Positions 1-5,091 of a stretch of DNA of 5,091 nucleotides are shown piece by piece; positions within the stretch are counted from its first letter, which is position 1; each line of letters opens with the position of its first letter. Position numbers and translations under genes: made by a program. The notes beneath the pieces were generated by a model. It did no database searches. It saw only the letters and a list, made by a program, of their open reading frames with translations, and was not told where the DNA came from. Source of the stretch: Bacteroidota bacterium. Lineage in GTDB: Bacteria; Bacteroidota; Bacteroidia; Bacteroidales; JAAYUG01. Location of the stretch: NCBI GenBank assembly GCA_021812865.1, contig JAKAMP010000261.1, positions 1-5,091 of the forward strand, in the 5' to 3' direction.

Positions 1-116
1 TAGCGTATCATATCTGCAAGCATTTCTACGGAAATTTACAAAATCCTTGCAGTTTATTCATCAAAGTATTCTGTATATTATTAACTATCAATTGTTTATA
101 ACTTAATCACCAAACC

Positions 117-257
117 CTAATTCATGTTTTCGCTGTTCAGAATGTACCTGCCATTATAAAGCTGAACCTCCAGAACCGGGTTCCAGGAACTAGAGACCGT
201 TTCTATGTGAACTGGAAAAAGGTAGCTCTTCAGAAAATCTGTCCTACTAGCAGACAT
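117..257 (-). pseudogene. Probable 5' remnant of a spermidine-synthase-like gene
   Basis: This minus-strand frame runs from ATG (257-255) to TAG (119-117) and encodes 46 residues. The segment reads LKSYLFPVHIET, then NPVLEVQLYNGRYILNSENMN, then stop. From memory, this pattern resembles the N-terminus of spermidine/spermine-synthase-like methyltransferases of Bacteroidota. Those begin with a 'LSYLFP' stretch, continue with 'LEV..NG...LNS', and then usually go on with N-Y-S-[FY]-G. Here the codon where Tyr would be expected is TAG. TTT GGT GAT (Phe-Gly-Asp) follows one base out of frame, after which all frames close quickly. The catalytic nucleotide-binding domain is absent. I infer an N-terminal remnant disrupted by a frameshift or nonsense change and then deletion. 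Alternatives are a genuine 46-residue peptide or a chance open frame. The family link rests on remembered motifs and was not searched. Confidence 0.4.
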
Positions 258-432
258 GAATGGATAAAAGTGATTACAGACTCAATGATAATGAAATTAT
301 CAGAACTTTTGGCGTTGGCCCTTGGCCTTCAGTTTGATTTTTCATGGCCCAACTTTTTGATGAGAGTCATGACCTGAGAAACTATGCGGCAATATGGAGA
401 TTCACCTCTAAGGTTGGATTTCTAAACCCAAT

Positions 433-462
433 CAATGGATTAGAAAAATTTCTAATGCATTG
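433..462 (-). terminator. Inverted repeat abutting the methyltransferase stop, possible terminator
   Basis: Two 14-base arms, 433-446 and 449-462, are complementary at 13 of 14 positions with a 2-base spacer. The only mismatch is 438 against 457. The repeat starts two bases past the methyltransferase stop codon (467-465) in the direction of transcription, the usual place for a 3'-end hairpin. The stem is AT-rich and is not followed by a clean U-tract on the minus strand. It may therefore be a weak terminator, an mRNA-end stabiliser, or a binding site for a dimeric protein. The pairing is directly visible; the role is inferred from position. Confidence 0.4.
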
Positions 463-464
463 GC

Positions 465-1112
465 TTACTCTATGCTAACTTTCCTGGCCAGGAAAATCAT
501 ATCGGTGGAAAACGAACCGTTGGCTTCGGGGTATTGCTGGCGATGAAGATCGATAAGCGTGAAGTGATGTTTTTCCAGAGACTCCAATAGAAATGCCGCA
601 CTGTGATAATGGATAAAAACCTTATTCTCTTCGCTGAAACTGGTGGTTTCGTACCCCGAACGGGATGGATCTCCTTCCATGGCGCTGAAATAAATCACGC
701 CGCGGGGATTGAGAAGACCGTACATATCGCCGATAAGCCTGTCGCACGCCTCCTCATTGAGATAGGGCATGCCAAAACCACAGAAAATGCCATCGAAGGT
801 CTGATCAATGGAGGAGATATTCCTGCAATCCATCACAGCGAAGGATGCTGATGGATTATTCATGGCCGCAAGCTCAATCATACACGGAGCAAGGTCAATT
901 CCCATCATATGGTAATGAGGGTGTTCCGACAGGACATACCGTGTAATGTTCCCCGGGCCGCAGGCAATGTCGAGAACAGAAGCATTGTCCTTCTCCAGCA
1001 GGAAACAGAAACCGTCATAACCATCATTGTAAAGGTCAAGGTTCATGAACTTGTCCTGGTACTGCCGGGCAGATTTGTTATACGTATCGAGGGTTATGGC
1101 ATATTTATCCAT
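465..1112 (-). CDS. Class I SAM-dependent methyltransferase
   Basis: This gene encodes a soluble cytoplasmic methyltransferase of 215 residues with a Rossmann-like S-adenosylmethionine-binding fold. Residues 46-54 carry motif I (VLDIACGPG), the glycine-rich SAM-binding loop. Asp73 in GIDLAP is the expected acidic residue contacting the SAM ribose. Asp95 in FAVMDCRN fits the adenine-proximal motif. FDGIFCGFGMPYL (about 106-118) matches the motif IV/post-strand-4 region. The C-terminal half (GVIYFSAMEGD onward) fits the remaining strands. The length is normal for a single-domain enzyme of this class. The substrate cannot be told from sequence; small molecule, lipid or protein are all possible. 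I chose the ATG at 1112-1110. The frame extends to a TTG at 1139, but the extra nine residues are atypical and no ribosome-binding site favours either start. The gene lies 138 bases downstream of the DUF4407 gene on the same strand and may share its transcript, with no functional link evident. The far end is bounded by an inverted repeat. Confidence 0.9.
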   Translation of the reverse strand: MDKYAITLDTYNKSARQYQDKFMNLDLYNDGYDGFCFLLEKDNASVLDIACGPGNITRYVLSEHPHYHMMGIDLAPCMIELAAMNNPSASFAVMDCRNISSIDQTFDGIFCGFGMPYLNEEACDRLIGDMYGLLNPRGVIYFSAMEGDPSRSGYETTSFSEENKVFIHYHSAAFLLESLEKHHFTLIDLHRQQYPEANGSFSTDMIFLARKVSIE

Positions 1113-1250
1113 AGAAATAAAGAGGATTTGGACCGGCAACTACAAAGGAAAGGGAGAACAATATATGACCAGAAAACTATGCAAAAACCATTGCCGACAG
1201 GAATGAACCCCGAACACCCAGCTCATGGCACCGTTGGCTTTATCAGCAAA
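1113..1250. other. Spacer between DUF4407 gene and methyltransferase
   Basis: This 138-base gap separates the stop of the DUF4407-like gene from the ATG of the methyltransferase, both on the minus strand. I found no convincing terminator hairpin after the upstream stop, and no clean -33/-7 promoter pair or Shine-Dalgarno sequence before the methyltransferase ATG. Read-through from the upstream pair or a separate weak promoter are both possible. Confidence 0.4.
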
Positions 1251-2219
1251 TCATTTTTTTTCTTCAGTGCCTGCAATATTATTGAGCATGCGGATTCGGG
1301 TTTCCACCTGGTGGAGAATTATACGGTCGTAATCGTTGGGGCTATCGCCATACTTGTTCACCAGGACGAACAGCTCTATCGAAAGAAAGAAAAGGAAGAG
1401 CAGTGACCATACAAACAGGGCAATGCCCGAAGACAACAACACAGAGAAAAGGATTTTCAGTTCATCGAGAAAGCCCACCTTAGACTGGAGCTGATTCTCA
1501 AGCAGCTGCCGGATATTGAGCTTTTCGTTTTCCATCGCATTTTTCTGGTCCCTCAGGGTTTTCAGTTGCTGGTCTGCCCGAAGGATCAGTTCGGCTTTCG
1601 GGTTGGGAACGGACTGGTTGGTCACTATCTGGTCTACGGCGATCATTTTGCCAGTAACCGTATCTTTCTGGTACTTCACCACCGATGAGGGCGAAATAAT
1701 CATGGGCTTCTTCCCTACTTCTTCGATAAGCGCAGATCGTTCTTTTTCCTTTACAGCAATGGCGTTGTCAATCTGTTCAATCTGCTGACTTAGCTCCTGC
1801 GTTTTCACGGGCAGTATTTCATTCACTGAGAGTTGCACATTCTGTATCTTGTTCTTCTCGATGTCTTCTTTGAAGATCACCTGGTCGAGAATAAGCGATC
1901 CGATGATGGCCATAATGATACCGATAGCCACCCGGAATCCGAAAGCCCAGTGATTTTTCCCAACAGTAAGGATAATTTGCCGTTCAATCTGCACCACCAG
2001 GATAATCATCATGAGGCTCCCAAGGGATGCGATAAGATAGCTCCCGTGCAGGTAGCGGCGCGTGAAGGCGAAACCAATGAAGCCCCAAAGGGCCGACACG
2101 ATGAGCATAGCCGATAGGTACCGTTTCACCGTTTTGGCACTTGCTTCGCTTGAATTCTTCACAATGTCGTAATTATAACCGGTAAGAAAGCATCCGGATT
2201 TCAACCATAAGTCTCTCAT
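1251..2219 (-). CDS. DUF4407-like membrane protein with coiled-coil domain
   Basis: The protein has 322 residues. Three hydrophobic segments lie near the N-terminus (about 36-53, 59-77 and 94-116). A long charged region of about 140 residues follows, then a fourth strongly hydrophobic segment (about 256-289) and a short hydrophilic tail ending in EEKK. The charged region has two heptad-rich, coiled-coil-like helices (about 117-170 and 207-250). They are separated by a proline-containing stretch (172-206), suggesting an antiparallel helical hairpin. The layout of three N-terminal helices, a central coiled coil, a C-terminal helix and the IELFVLVNKYG motif just after it agrees with the DUF4407 family, whose function is unknown to me. 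An odd number of membrane passes before the coiled coil would put it on the opposite side of the inner membrane from both termini; this is inferred. The ATG follows the preceding gene's TGA after only 5 bases (TGACAGATATG), without a Shine-Dalgarno sequence, suggesting translational coupling. Confidence 0.75.
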   Translation of the reverse strand: MRDLWLKSGCFLTGYNYDIVKNSSEASAKTVKRYLSAMLIVSALWGFIGFAFTRRYLHGSYLIASLGSLMMIILVVQIERQIILTVGKNHWAFGFRVAIGIIMAIIGSLILDQVIFKEDIEKNKIQNVQLSVNEILPVKTQELSQQIEQIDNAIAVKEKERSALIEEVGKKPMIISPSSVVKYQKDTVTGKMIAVDQIVTNQSVPNPKAELILRADQQLKTLRDQKNAMENEKLNIRQLLENQLQSKVGFLDELKILFSVLLSSGIALFVWSLLFLFFLSIELFVLVNKYGDSPNDYDRIILHQVETRIRMLNNIAGTEEKK

Positions 2220-2224
2220 ATCTG

Positions 2225-2785
2225 TCAGATTTTACGGTTGAGCACATTCGAATAGGTAAGAGCGGCCATTCCGCGCATGAATCCCCTTTGGTAGGAAAGA
2301 AGAATCCTGCGCGTCATTCCGCTGGAGGATCCCATATCCTGTTTCACCGCCTCAAGCTTGGCCATATGCTCATTCACCATTTCTTTTTTCGATCTGAGTT
2401 CATCTACCAGGTCGATGAGCCCTCCCCTGCTCCTGGAAGCGATATGAAAATCGAGCTCCCTGAGCATGTCTTCATAATAAGTGCTTACCTGCTGGATGAG
2501 AATTCCCAGATCGAGCAGGATCAGTTCGACGTTATCGTTCTTATAGCTCTCATCGGGGCTGGTAAGGGCATCATTATATCCTTTCGACTCATAATCGAAT
2601 TGCAGAAAAGCGTAAACAGCTTCTATTCCTTTGGATTCGCCATTTGCGCGAAAGACCGCCTGCTGGTTGCCATGGTTCACAATATCAGCAGCCGGATTTG
2701 CGGAAAGCCCATTGCGGCCCGTTCCGTTATCTGATCCGGCAATAGCCTGTGGCTTGTTTTTCCTGTTGAATTGAAAAAATCCCAT
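2225..2785 (-). CDS. Uncharacterised helical protein, partner gene of DUF4407 protein
   Basis: I do not recognise this 186-residue protein. It has no signal peptide or membrane segment and is probably cytoplasmic. Residues 1-45 are polar and rich in Gly, Asn and Ala, and look disordered. From about 53 on it looks mainly helical. A conserved-looking stretch reads IEAVYAFLQFDYESKGYNDAL (53-73, including Tyr58, Asp64 and Tyr65). A hydrophobic/acidic helix (86-112, VELILLDLGILIQQVSTYYEDML) and a charged helix (123-150, with DELRSKKEMVNEHMAKLEAVK) follow. The tail is basic and aromatic (159-186: RRILLSYQRGFMRGMAALTY). The amphipathic helices could mediate oligomerisation or binding to the membrane protein encoded immediately downstream. 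The two genes are 5 bases apart and surely form one operon. The ATG at 2785-2783 is the first start in the frame; no Shine-Dalgarno sequence precedes it. The evidence that it is a real gene is the long open frame with coherent amphipathic composition and its tight coupling to the next gene. Confidence 0.8.
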   Translation of the reverse strand: MGFFQFNRKNKPQAIAGSDNGTGRNGLSANPAADIVNHGNQQAVFRANGESKGIEAVYAFLQFDYESKGYNDALTSPDESYKNDNVELILLDLGILIQQVSTYYEDMLRELDFHIASRSRGGLIDLVDELRSKKEMVNEHMAKLEAVKQDMGSSSGMTRRILLSYQRGFMRGMAALTYSNVLNRKI

Positions 2786-2979
2786 ATACCAAATACTTAT
2801 AGGTTATTGTTATGGAGGTTCTCTTTCTTAATCTATTCCCGCTCGGAACATTAGGACCATACAGAAAAAAATTTCTTTACGGGGACAGATATGAAAAGAT
2901 ACAACTGTATATGCCAACAAAATAAGCAATTTTTCATGAGTATCAATCGGCTATGGCATACAAAGCTTATGGCATCAAA
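2786..2979. other. Intergenic region upstream of the two-gene operon
   Basis: These 194 AT-rich bases separate the end of the transporter gene from the start of the 186-residue protein gene and should hold the promoter of the two-gene unit. On the minus strand, TATCTTTT (near 2894-2903) is one base off the Bacteroidota -7 consensus TAnnTTTG, but no TTG lies at the expected distance upstream, so I do not call a promoter. No clear terminator for the transporter gene was seen. Confidence 0.35.
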
Positions 2980-4245
2980 TTAATTTTCGTCGTCACCAGG
3001 TTCATTATGTTTTCTGAAGAATTTCCCGTAGAGAAGCAGGTACACGCCCTGACAGGCAGCGCCGAGAATGAAAGGAGCTACCAGTTGCCCCGTGTTGAAA
3101 AGGAATCCTGCGATGGTTGGACCGAAAGACTGGGGCAGTTGCATGGAAAGGGCATTCAGGCTGGTTGCCAGGCCACGACGTTGATCGCGCACTAATCCCA
3201 CGGTTAAAGCCTGCCGTGCACCGACTGAACCCCGGTTCAATGCCGAACGAAGGAGATAAGCCAGAGAAGCGAGCCAGAAGAACGGGATAAAAGGGAGCAA
3301 TACCAGCAGGATAAGGCCGAGGAACCGCGCCCTGACAACAATTTTCACGATGCCTGTTTTCTGGCTGAGCTTACCGGTGATCAGGGAAGAAATGCCTGTA
3401 ATGAAGAAAGTCAGGGCCATCATGGGCGCAATCGAAGCGGGTCCAACGCCAAATTTGATGGCGAACCAGTAGGAAATAAGGGGGCCGGTAAAACCCACAG
3501 CCAACCCATTGAAAGAATTGAGAAAAACAAGTCCGGCAAGCATCTTATTTTCCTCCTTTCTCATCCTTGTATCCTCCTCGGTAACAGGAACAGCTCTCTG
3601 CCGCAGGCGATGGTAATAGTTTTCTTTGGCATGATAGATCAGCCAGAGGTTGACAAGGGTGGCTGCAGCAACGACAATAAAGAGAGGACGGTAAGCGCCG
3701 GGGGCTATAGCTAAAACATTTTGGGCAGAACCGGACCAGTGGCTGAGTAATTCAGGGAACATGGCCAGCAGGGCGCCAAGGCCCATCCCAAAAAAGCCAT
3801 AAGCAGTGTTCATGCTGTATACGGTTCCTCTCCGGGAAGGGACGACCTCTTCGGCGAGCCATGCCTGTTCAACGGGAGAAAAAGGACCTGCGGCTCCGTT
3901 TGCACCCCTGCCAAAACCGGCCATGATTATGGCTGCAGAAAGGATAACAGGCTGAGCGGTAAAAAAGGCGGCAAGGCTGCAAACCAGTATAATAAATTCG
4001 TATACCAAAAGAAAAGGCCTCCGTCGCAACCTGTCGCTGGCAATGCCAACGCCAAGGCTTATCATAGCGCCAAACAATCCCGCGGCAGTGAGGATCATCC
4101 CTATGCGCAAACCATTCCATCCCAGGGCATGCATGTACAAGGTCATGTCGACCACCAATGCCCCCTGCCCAAGACTTCTGACTGACCTTGCAAGAATCAG
4201 AGTCCGTGTGGTGGGATGCAGATTATTCAATTTGAGCCAATCCAT
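2980..4245 (-). CDS. Major facilitator superfamily (MFS) transporter
   Basis: This is a complete inner-membrane transporter of 421 residues, typical of a 12-helix MFS protein. Hydrophobic segments cover the two halves (about 15-205 and 236-406), joined by a charged cytoplasmic loop at about 206-235 (including YYHRLRQR and EEDTRMRKEE). The loop between helices 2 and 3 (GVGIASDRLRRRPF, 65-78) matches MFS motif A, the G-x3-D-R-x-x-R-R gating signature. The equivalent loop in the second half is degenerate (GKLSQKTG, 291-298). Helix-start patterns RRGTVYSMNTAYG (138-150) and RRGLATSLNALSM (356-368) repeat in the two halves, as expected from the internal duplication. MFS proteins of this type use ion gradients for uptake or efflux. 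The substrate cannot be assigned; the general look resembles drug-efflux-like members, which is weak inference. The ATG at 4245-4243 precedes MDWLKLNN. The gene stands alone, with 194 bases downstream and about 490 upstream free of other genes. Confidence 0.92.
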   Translation of the reverse strand: MDWLKLNNLHPTTRTLILARSVRSLGQGALVVDMTLYMHALGWNGLRIGMILTAAGLFGAMISLGVGIASDRLRRRPFLLVYEFIILVCSLAAFFTAQPVILSAAIIMAGFGRGANGAAGPFSPVEQAWLAEEVVPSRRGTVYSMNTAYGFFGMGLGALLAMFPELLSHWSGSAQNVLAIAPGAYRPLFIVVAAATLVNLWLIYHAKENYYHRLRQRAVPVTEEDTRMRKEENKMLAGLVFLNSFNGLAVGFTGPLISYWFAIKFGVGPASIAPMMALTFFITGISSLITGKLSQKTGIVKIVVRARFLGLILLVLLPFIPFFWLASLAYLLRSALNRGSVGARQALTVGLVRDQRRGLATSLNALSMQLPQSFGPTIAGFLFNTGQLVAPFILGAACQGVYLLLYGKFFRKHNEPGDDEN

Positions 4246-4339
4246 AAAAAAGCATCAGAAAAAATTATCGCTGATAACCCTGTCCCTCAGATTGTTTTGC
4301 AATTTCAGCCAACTTTCATGCAACAAACATGCCTGAATC

Positions 4340-4347
4340 CAAATTTA
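4340..4347 (-). promoter_or_regulatory. Candidate -7 element upstream of the MFS gene
   Basis: The minus strand reads TAAATTTG, a full match to the TAnnTTTG -7 element used by the main sigma factor of Bacteroidota. It lies 94 bases upstream of the transporter ATG, in the right orientation. No TTG -33 element is found 19-23 bases further upstream, and such an AT-rich octamer can occur by chance here, so the call is tentative. Confidence 0.25.
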
Positions 4348-4368
4348 AAACAAGAAAAGAAAAAGGAC

Positions 4369-4380
4369 TCTTCACCATGA
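4369..4380. repeat. 12-base direct repeat, copy 1
   Basis: TCTTCACCATGA occurs here and again at 4696-4707, 327 bases apart, in the same orientation. Both copies lie in the intergenic region between the MFS and propeller genes. In each copy the ATG could act as a plus-strand start; only this one is preceded by a Shine-Dalgarno-like AAGGA. The identity does not extend clearly beyond the 12 bases. Confidence 0.5.
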
Positions 4381-4451
4381 TTGTATATAAAAAGACAACA
4401 ATACAGATGTTAAAAATGAGTAAATGGGTAGACAAATACTATGATGAATAG
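4377..4451 (+). CDS. Candidate 24-residue small ORF (speculative)
   Basis: This plus-strand frame encodes MIVYKKTTIQMLKMSKWVDK followed by YYDE. It begins with ATG, with AAGGA at 4363-4367 ending 9 bases before the start, a spacing suitable for ribosome binding. The stop codon TAG sits inside a hairpin (4447-4463) that is followed by a T-rich run, so start signal, frame and end structure are arranged as in a tiny gene. The peptide is basic in the middle, acidic at the end and has no membrane segment or known motif. It would be the only plus-strand gene in the window. Open frames this short are expected by chance, and Shine-Dalgarno sites are not a reliable guide in Bacteroidota. Confidence 0.2.
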   Translation: MIVYKKTTIQMLKMSKWVDKYYDE

Positions 4452-4463
4452 GATTCGCCTATT
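4447..4463. terminator. Hairpin with T-rich tail
   Basis: AATAGG (4447-4452) pairs perfectly with CCTATT (4458-4463) around a 5-base loop and is followed on the plus strand by TTATT. This looks like a small rho-independent terminator for plus-strand transcription. It overlaps the stop of the candidate small ORF at 4449-4451. The stem is only 6 pairs with two G-C pairs, so it would be weak. Confidence 0.3.
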
Positions 4464-4695
4464 TTATTCAAACAGGCGCTAATGTAATTTTCAGGAAAAA
4501 TGAAGAATATCTACTCAATATTTTGACTTAGAGGCGGCGTACCTCCTACTGCAGGAATTGCATTTCTTCCGAAAACAATTTAATCAAGGCAGGTATAACA
4601 CAGGAAGCATCACTCTTTCACTGGAGCGTTTGTATTTTATTAGGATCATATAAATATTACCCTCTCTACAAAAATTAATATGCTGCGAAGAAAAT

Positions 4696-4707
4696 TCTTC
4701 ACCATGA
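4696..4707. repeat. 12-base direct repeat, copy 2
   Basis: This is the second exact copy of TCTTCACCATGA (first at 4369-4380). It lies about 30 bases past the stop codon of the propeller gene in that gene's direction of reading. It overlaps the end of the weak near-palindrome GAAGAAAATTCTTC (4687-4700). Confidence 0.5.
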
Positions 4708-4736
4708 ATATACAAGACGAACAGGAATACCCCCTA

Positions 4737-5091
4737 TCAATTCATATGGTACACAGCAATGTAATGTCCGCTGTTCAGGATGAACTGAAGGAAGCCTGCC
4801 GCATAAAGATTATTACCTATGATGAGGAGTTTATTTACTCCTGAATAGGCATCCAGTCCCATATTGGACCAACTGCTGCCATTCCATTTGGCAATATAGA
4901 ATTTATTGCTGCTGTTATAAAATGAGCCTCCCGCATAAAGGTTTCCCTTTGCATCGGTACAGATGGAGCGCACCATATCATTGCCTCCCAGGCTGAGGTC
5001 GGTCCACGCAGTTCCATTCAGTTTCACCACATAGCCGTCAGTAAAATCAAACCCACCGCCAGCATACATGGTTCCTTTGGCATCGAAACAG
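4737..5091 (-). CDS. Beta-propeller-like repeat protein, C-terminal part (5' truncated by window)
   Basis: The visible 117 residues are the C-terminal end of a longer protein. The frame is open to the right edge, and the first in-window ATG (5069-5067) is internal to a repeat, so it is not the start. The sequence consists of a repeat of 43-44 residues: [CT]-DAKG-x-[ML]-YAGG-x-F, then Y-[IV]-x-K-x-NG-x-x-W-[ST]-x-[LM]. YAGG/YAAG occurs at visible residues 9, 52 and 96, and KLNGTAW / KWNGSSW at 23-29 and 68-74. Such repeats form blades of beta-propellers in many large secreted or surface proteins of Bacteroidota. The role is probably extracellular binding or structure, but the ligand is unknown. 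The last unit is degenerate and the protein ends inside it (YIAVYHMN), with no C-terminal type IX secretion sorting domain after the repeats. Either it ends naturally on a closing strand or it is a truncated copy. A signal peptide, if any, lies outside the window. Confidence 0.75.
   Translation of the reverse strand, partial: CFDAKGTMYAGGGFDFTDGYVVKLNGTAWTDLSLGGNDMVRSICTDAKGNLYAGGSFYNSSNKFYIAKWNGSSWSNMGLDAYSGVNKLLIIGNNLYAAGFLQFILNSGHYIAVYHMN

Larger units (their letters stand above)
1..464. other. Left flank without an intact gene
   Basis: The first 464 bases contain no complete, convincing gene. Bases 1-116 are AT-rich and have stop codons in all minus-strand frames, so nothing enters from the left edge on the strand used by the rest of the window. 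Bases 117-257 hold a short minus-strand coding fragment, annotated separately as a probable gene remnant. Bases 258-432 show no feature I can support. An inverted repeat occupies 433-462, next to the methyltransferase stop codon. A plus-strand frame is open from 102 to 377, but it lies in codon register with the minus-strand fragment, has no ATG before 285 and resembles nothing I know, so it is treated as a shadow. Confidence 0.6.
4246..4736. other. Long AT-rich intergenic region with small elements only
   Basis: This stretch of 491 bases has no convincing full-length gene. It holds the upstream region of the MFS gene with one candidate -7 box (4340-4347, minus strand), a candidate 24-codon plus-strand ORF (4377-4451), and a hairpin overlapping that ORF's stop (4447-4463). 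Two exact copies of TCTTCACCATGA (4369-4380 and 4696-4707) also lie here. A short near-palindrome, GAAGAAAATTCTTC (4687-4700), sits downstream of the propeller gene's stop but is too weak to call a terminator. Several other very short frames exist (for example an 8-codon one at 4500-4526) and are not supported. Confidence 0.6.

Noticed and set aside
131..143. Near-identical 13-base segment shared with 4769-4781 (both encode ILNS on the minus strand close to a stop)
   Set aside because: The match is 12 of 13 bases and does not extend; the surrounding proteins differ, so I regard it as chance.
102..377. Plus-strand open frame of 92 codons in the left flank
   Set aside because: It has no ATG until 285, runs in exact antisense register with the minus-strand gene remnant that explains much of its openness, and its translation resembles no family I know.
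909..1406. Plus-strand open frame of 165 codons across the methyltransferase start and the DUF4407 gene end
   Set aside because: It overlaps two well-supported minus-strand genes and has no recognisable domain; it is an antisense shadow.
2288..2734. Plus-strand open frame of 148 codons inside the 186-residue protein gene
   Set aside because: It is fully antisense to a gene with tight operon coupling. The composition of the minus-strand product is more protein-like, and the plus-strand product has no known motif.
4500..4526. Eight-codon plus-strand ORF (MKNIYSIF) preceded by AGGA
   Set aside because: It is too short to support; it resembles the beginning of a signal peptide but nothing coherent follows the stop in any frame.
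4523..4586. Minus-strand stretch encoding FGRNAIPAVGGTPPLSQNIE, considered as a peptide precursor with a Gly-Gly site
   Set aside because: There is no start codon in the frame, it is only about 22 codons long, and no modification or export genes lie nearby.
4704..4844. Plus-strand frame beginning at the second TCTTCACCATGA copy
   Set aside because: It runs antisense into the propeller repeats, whose minus-strand periodicity shows which strand codes, and has no ribosome site.

Overview
This 5.1 kb window carries a run of genes that all read on the minus strand. It most likely comes from a member of the Bacteroidota. The evidence is a gene made of roughly 43-residue YAGG/KWNG propeller repeats of a kind common in that phylum, a DUF4407-type membrane protein, starts mostly without Shine-Dalgarno sequences, and one TAnnTTTG-like -7 element. 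Gene bodies have a mid-range GC content, while the intergenic stretches are clearly richer in A and T. The phylum assignment is an inference from these features, not from a marker gene.

In transcription order on the minus strand (right to left): (1) the 3' end of a repeat-rich beta-propeller-like protein enters from the right edge and stops at 4737. (2) About 490 bases follow with no convincing gene, holding a candidate tiny ORF with a hairpin, a repeated 12-mer and a possible -7 box. (3) A complete 421-residue major facilitator superfamily transporter occupies 2980-4245. (4) After a 194-base gap comes a two-gene unit: a soluble helical protein of 186 residues, with a DUF4407-like four-helix membrane/coiled-coil protein of 322 residues beginning only 5 bases after it. 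(5) A class I SAM-dependent methyltransferase of about 215 residues ends at 465, with a strong inverted repeat starting two bases beyond its stop codon. (6) The left 460 bases hold no intact gene, only a 46-codon minus-strand fragment that resembles the beginning of a spermidine-synthase-like protein and then breaks off.

The only genes with a clear sign of working together are the 186-residue protein and the DUF4407 protein, which are almost certainly co-transcribed and probably translationally coupled. The methyltransferase lies 138 bases downstream on the same strand and could share the transcript, but nothing ties its function to the pair. The transporter and the propeller protein look like independent units. 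No RNA genes, CRISPR arrays, insertion sequences or phage genes were seen. The most interesting items are the uncharacterised soluble/membrane pair and the broken gene start at the left edge.
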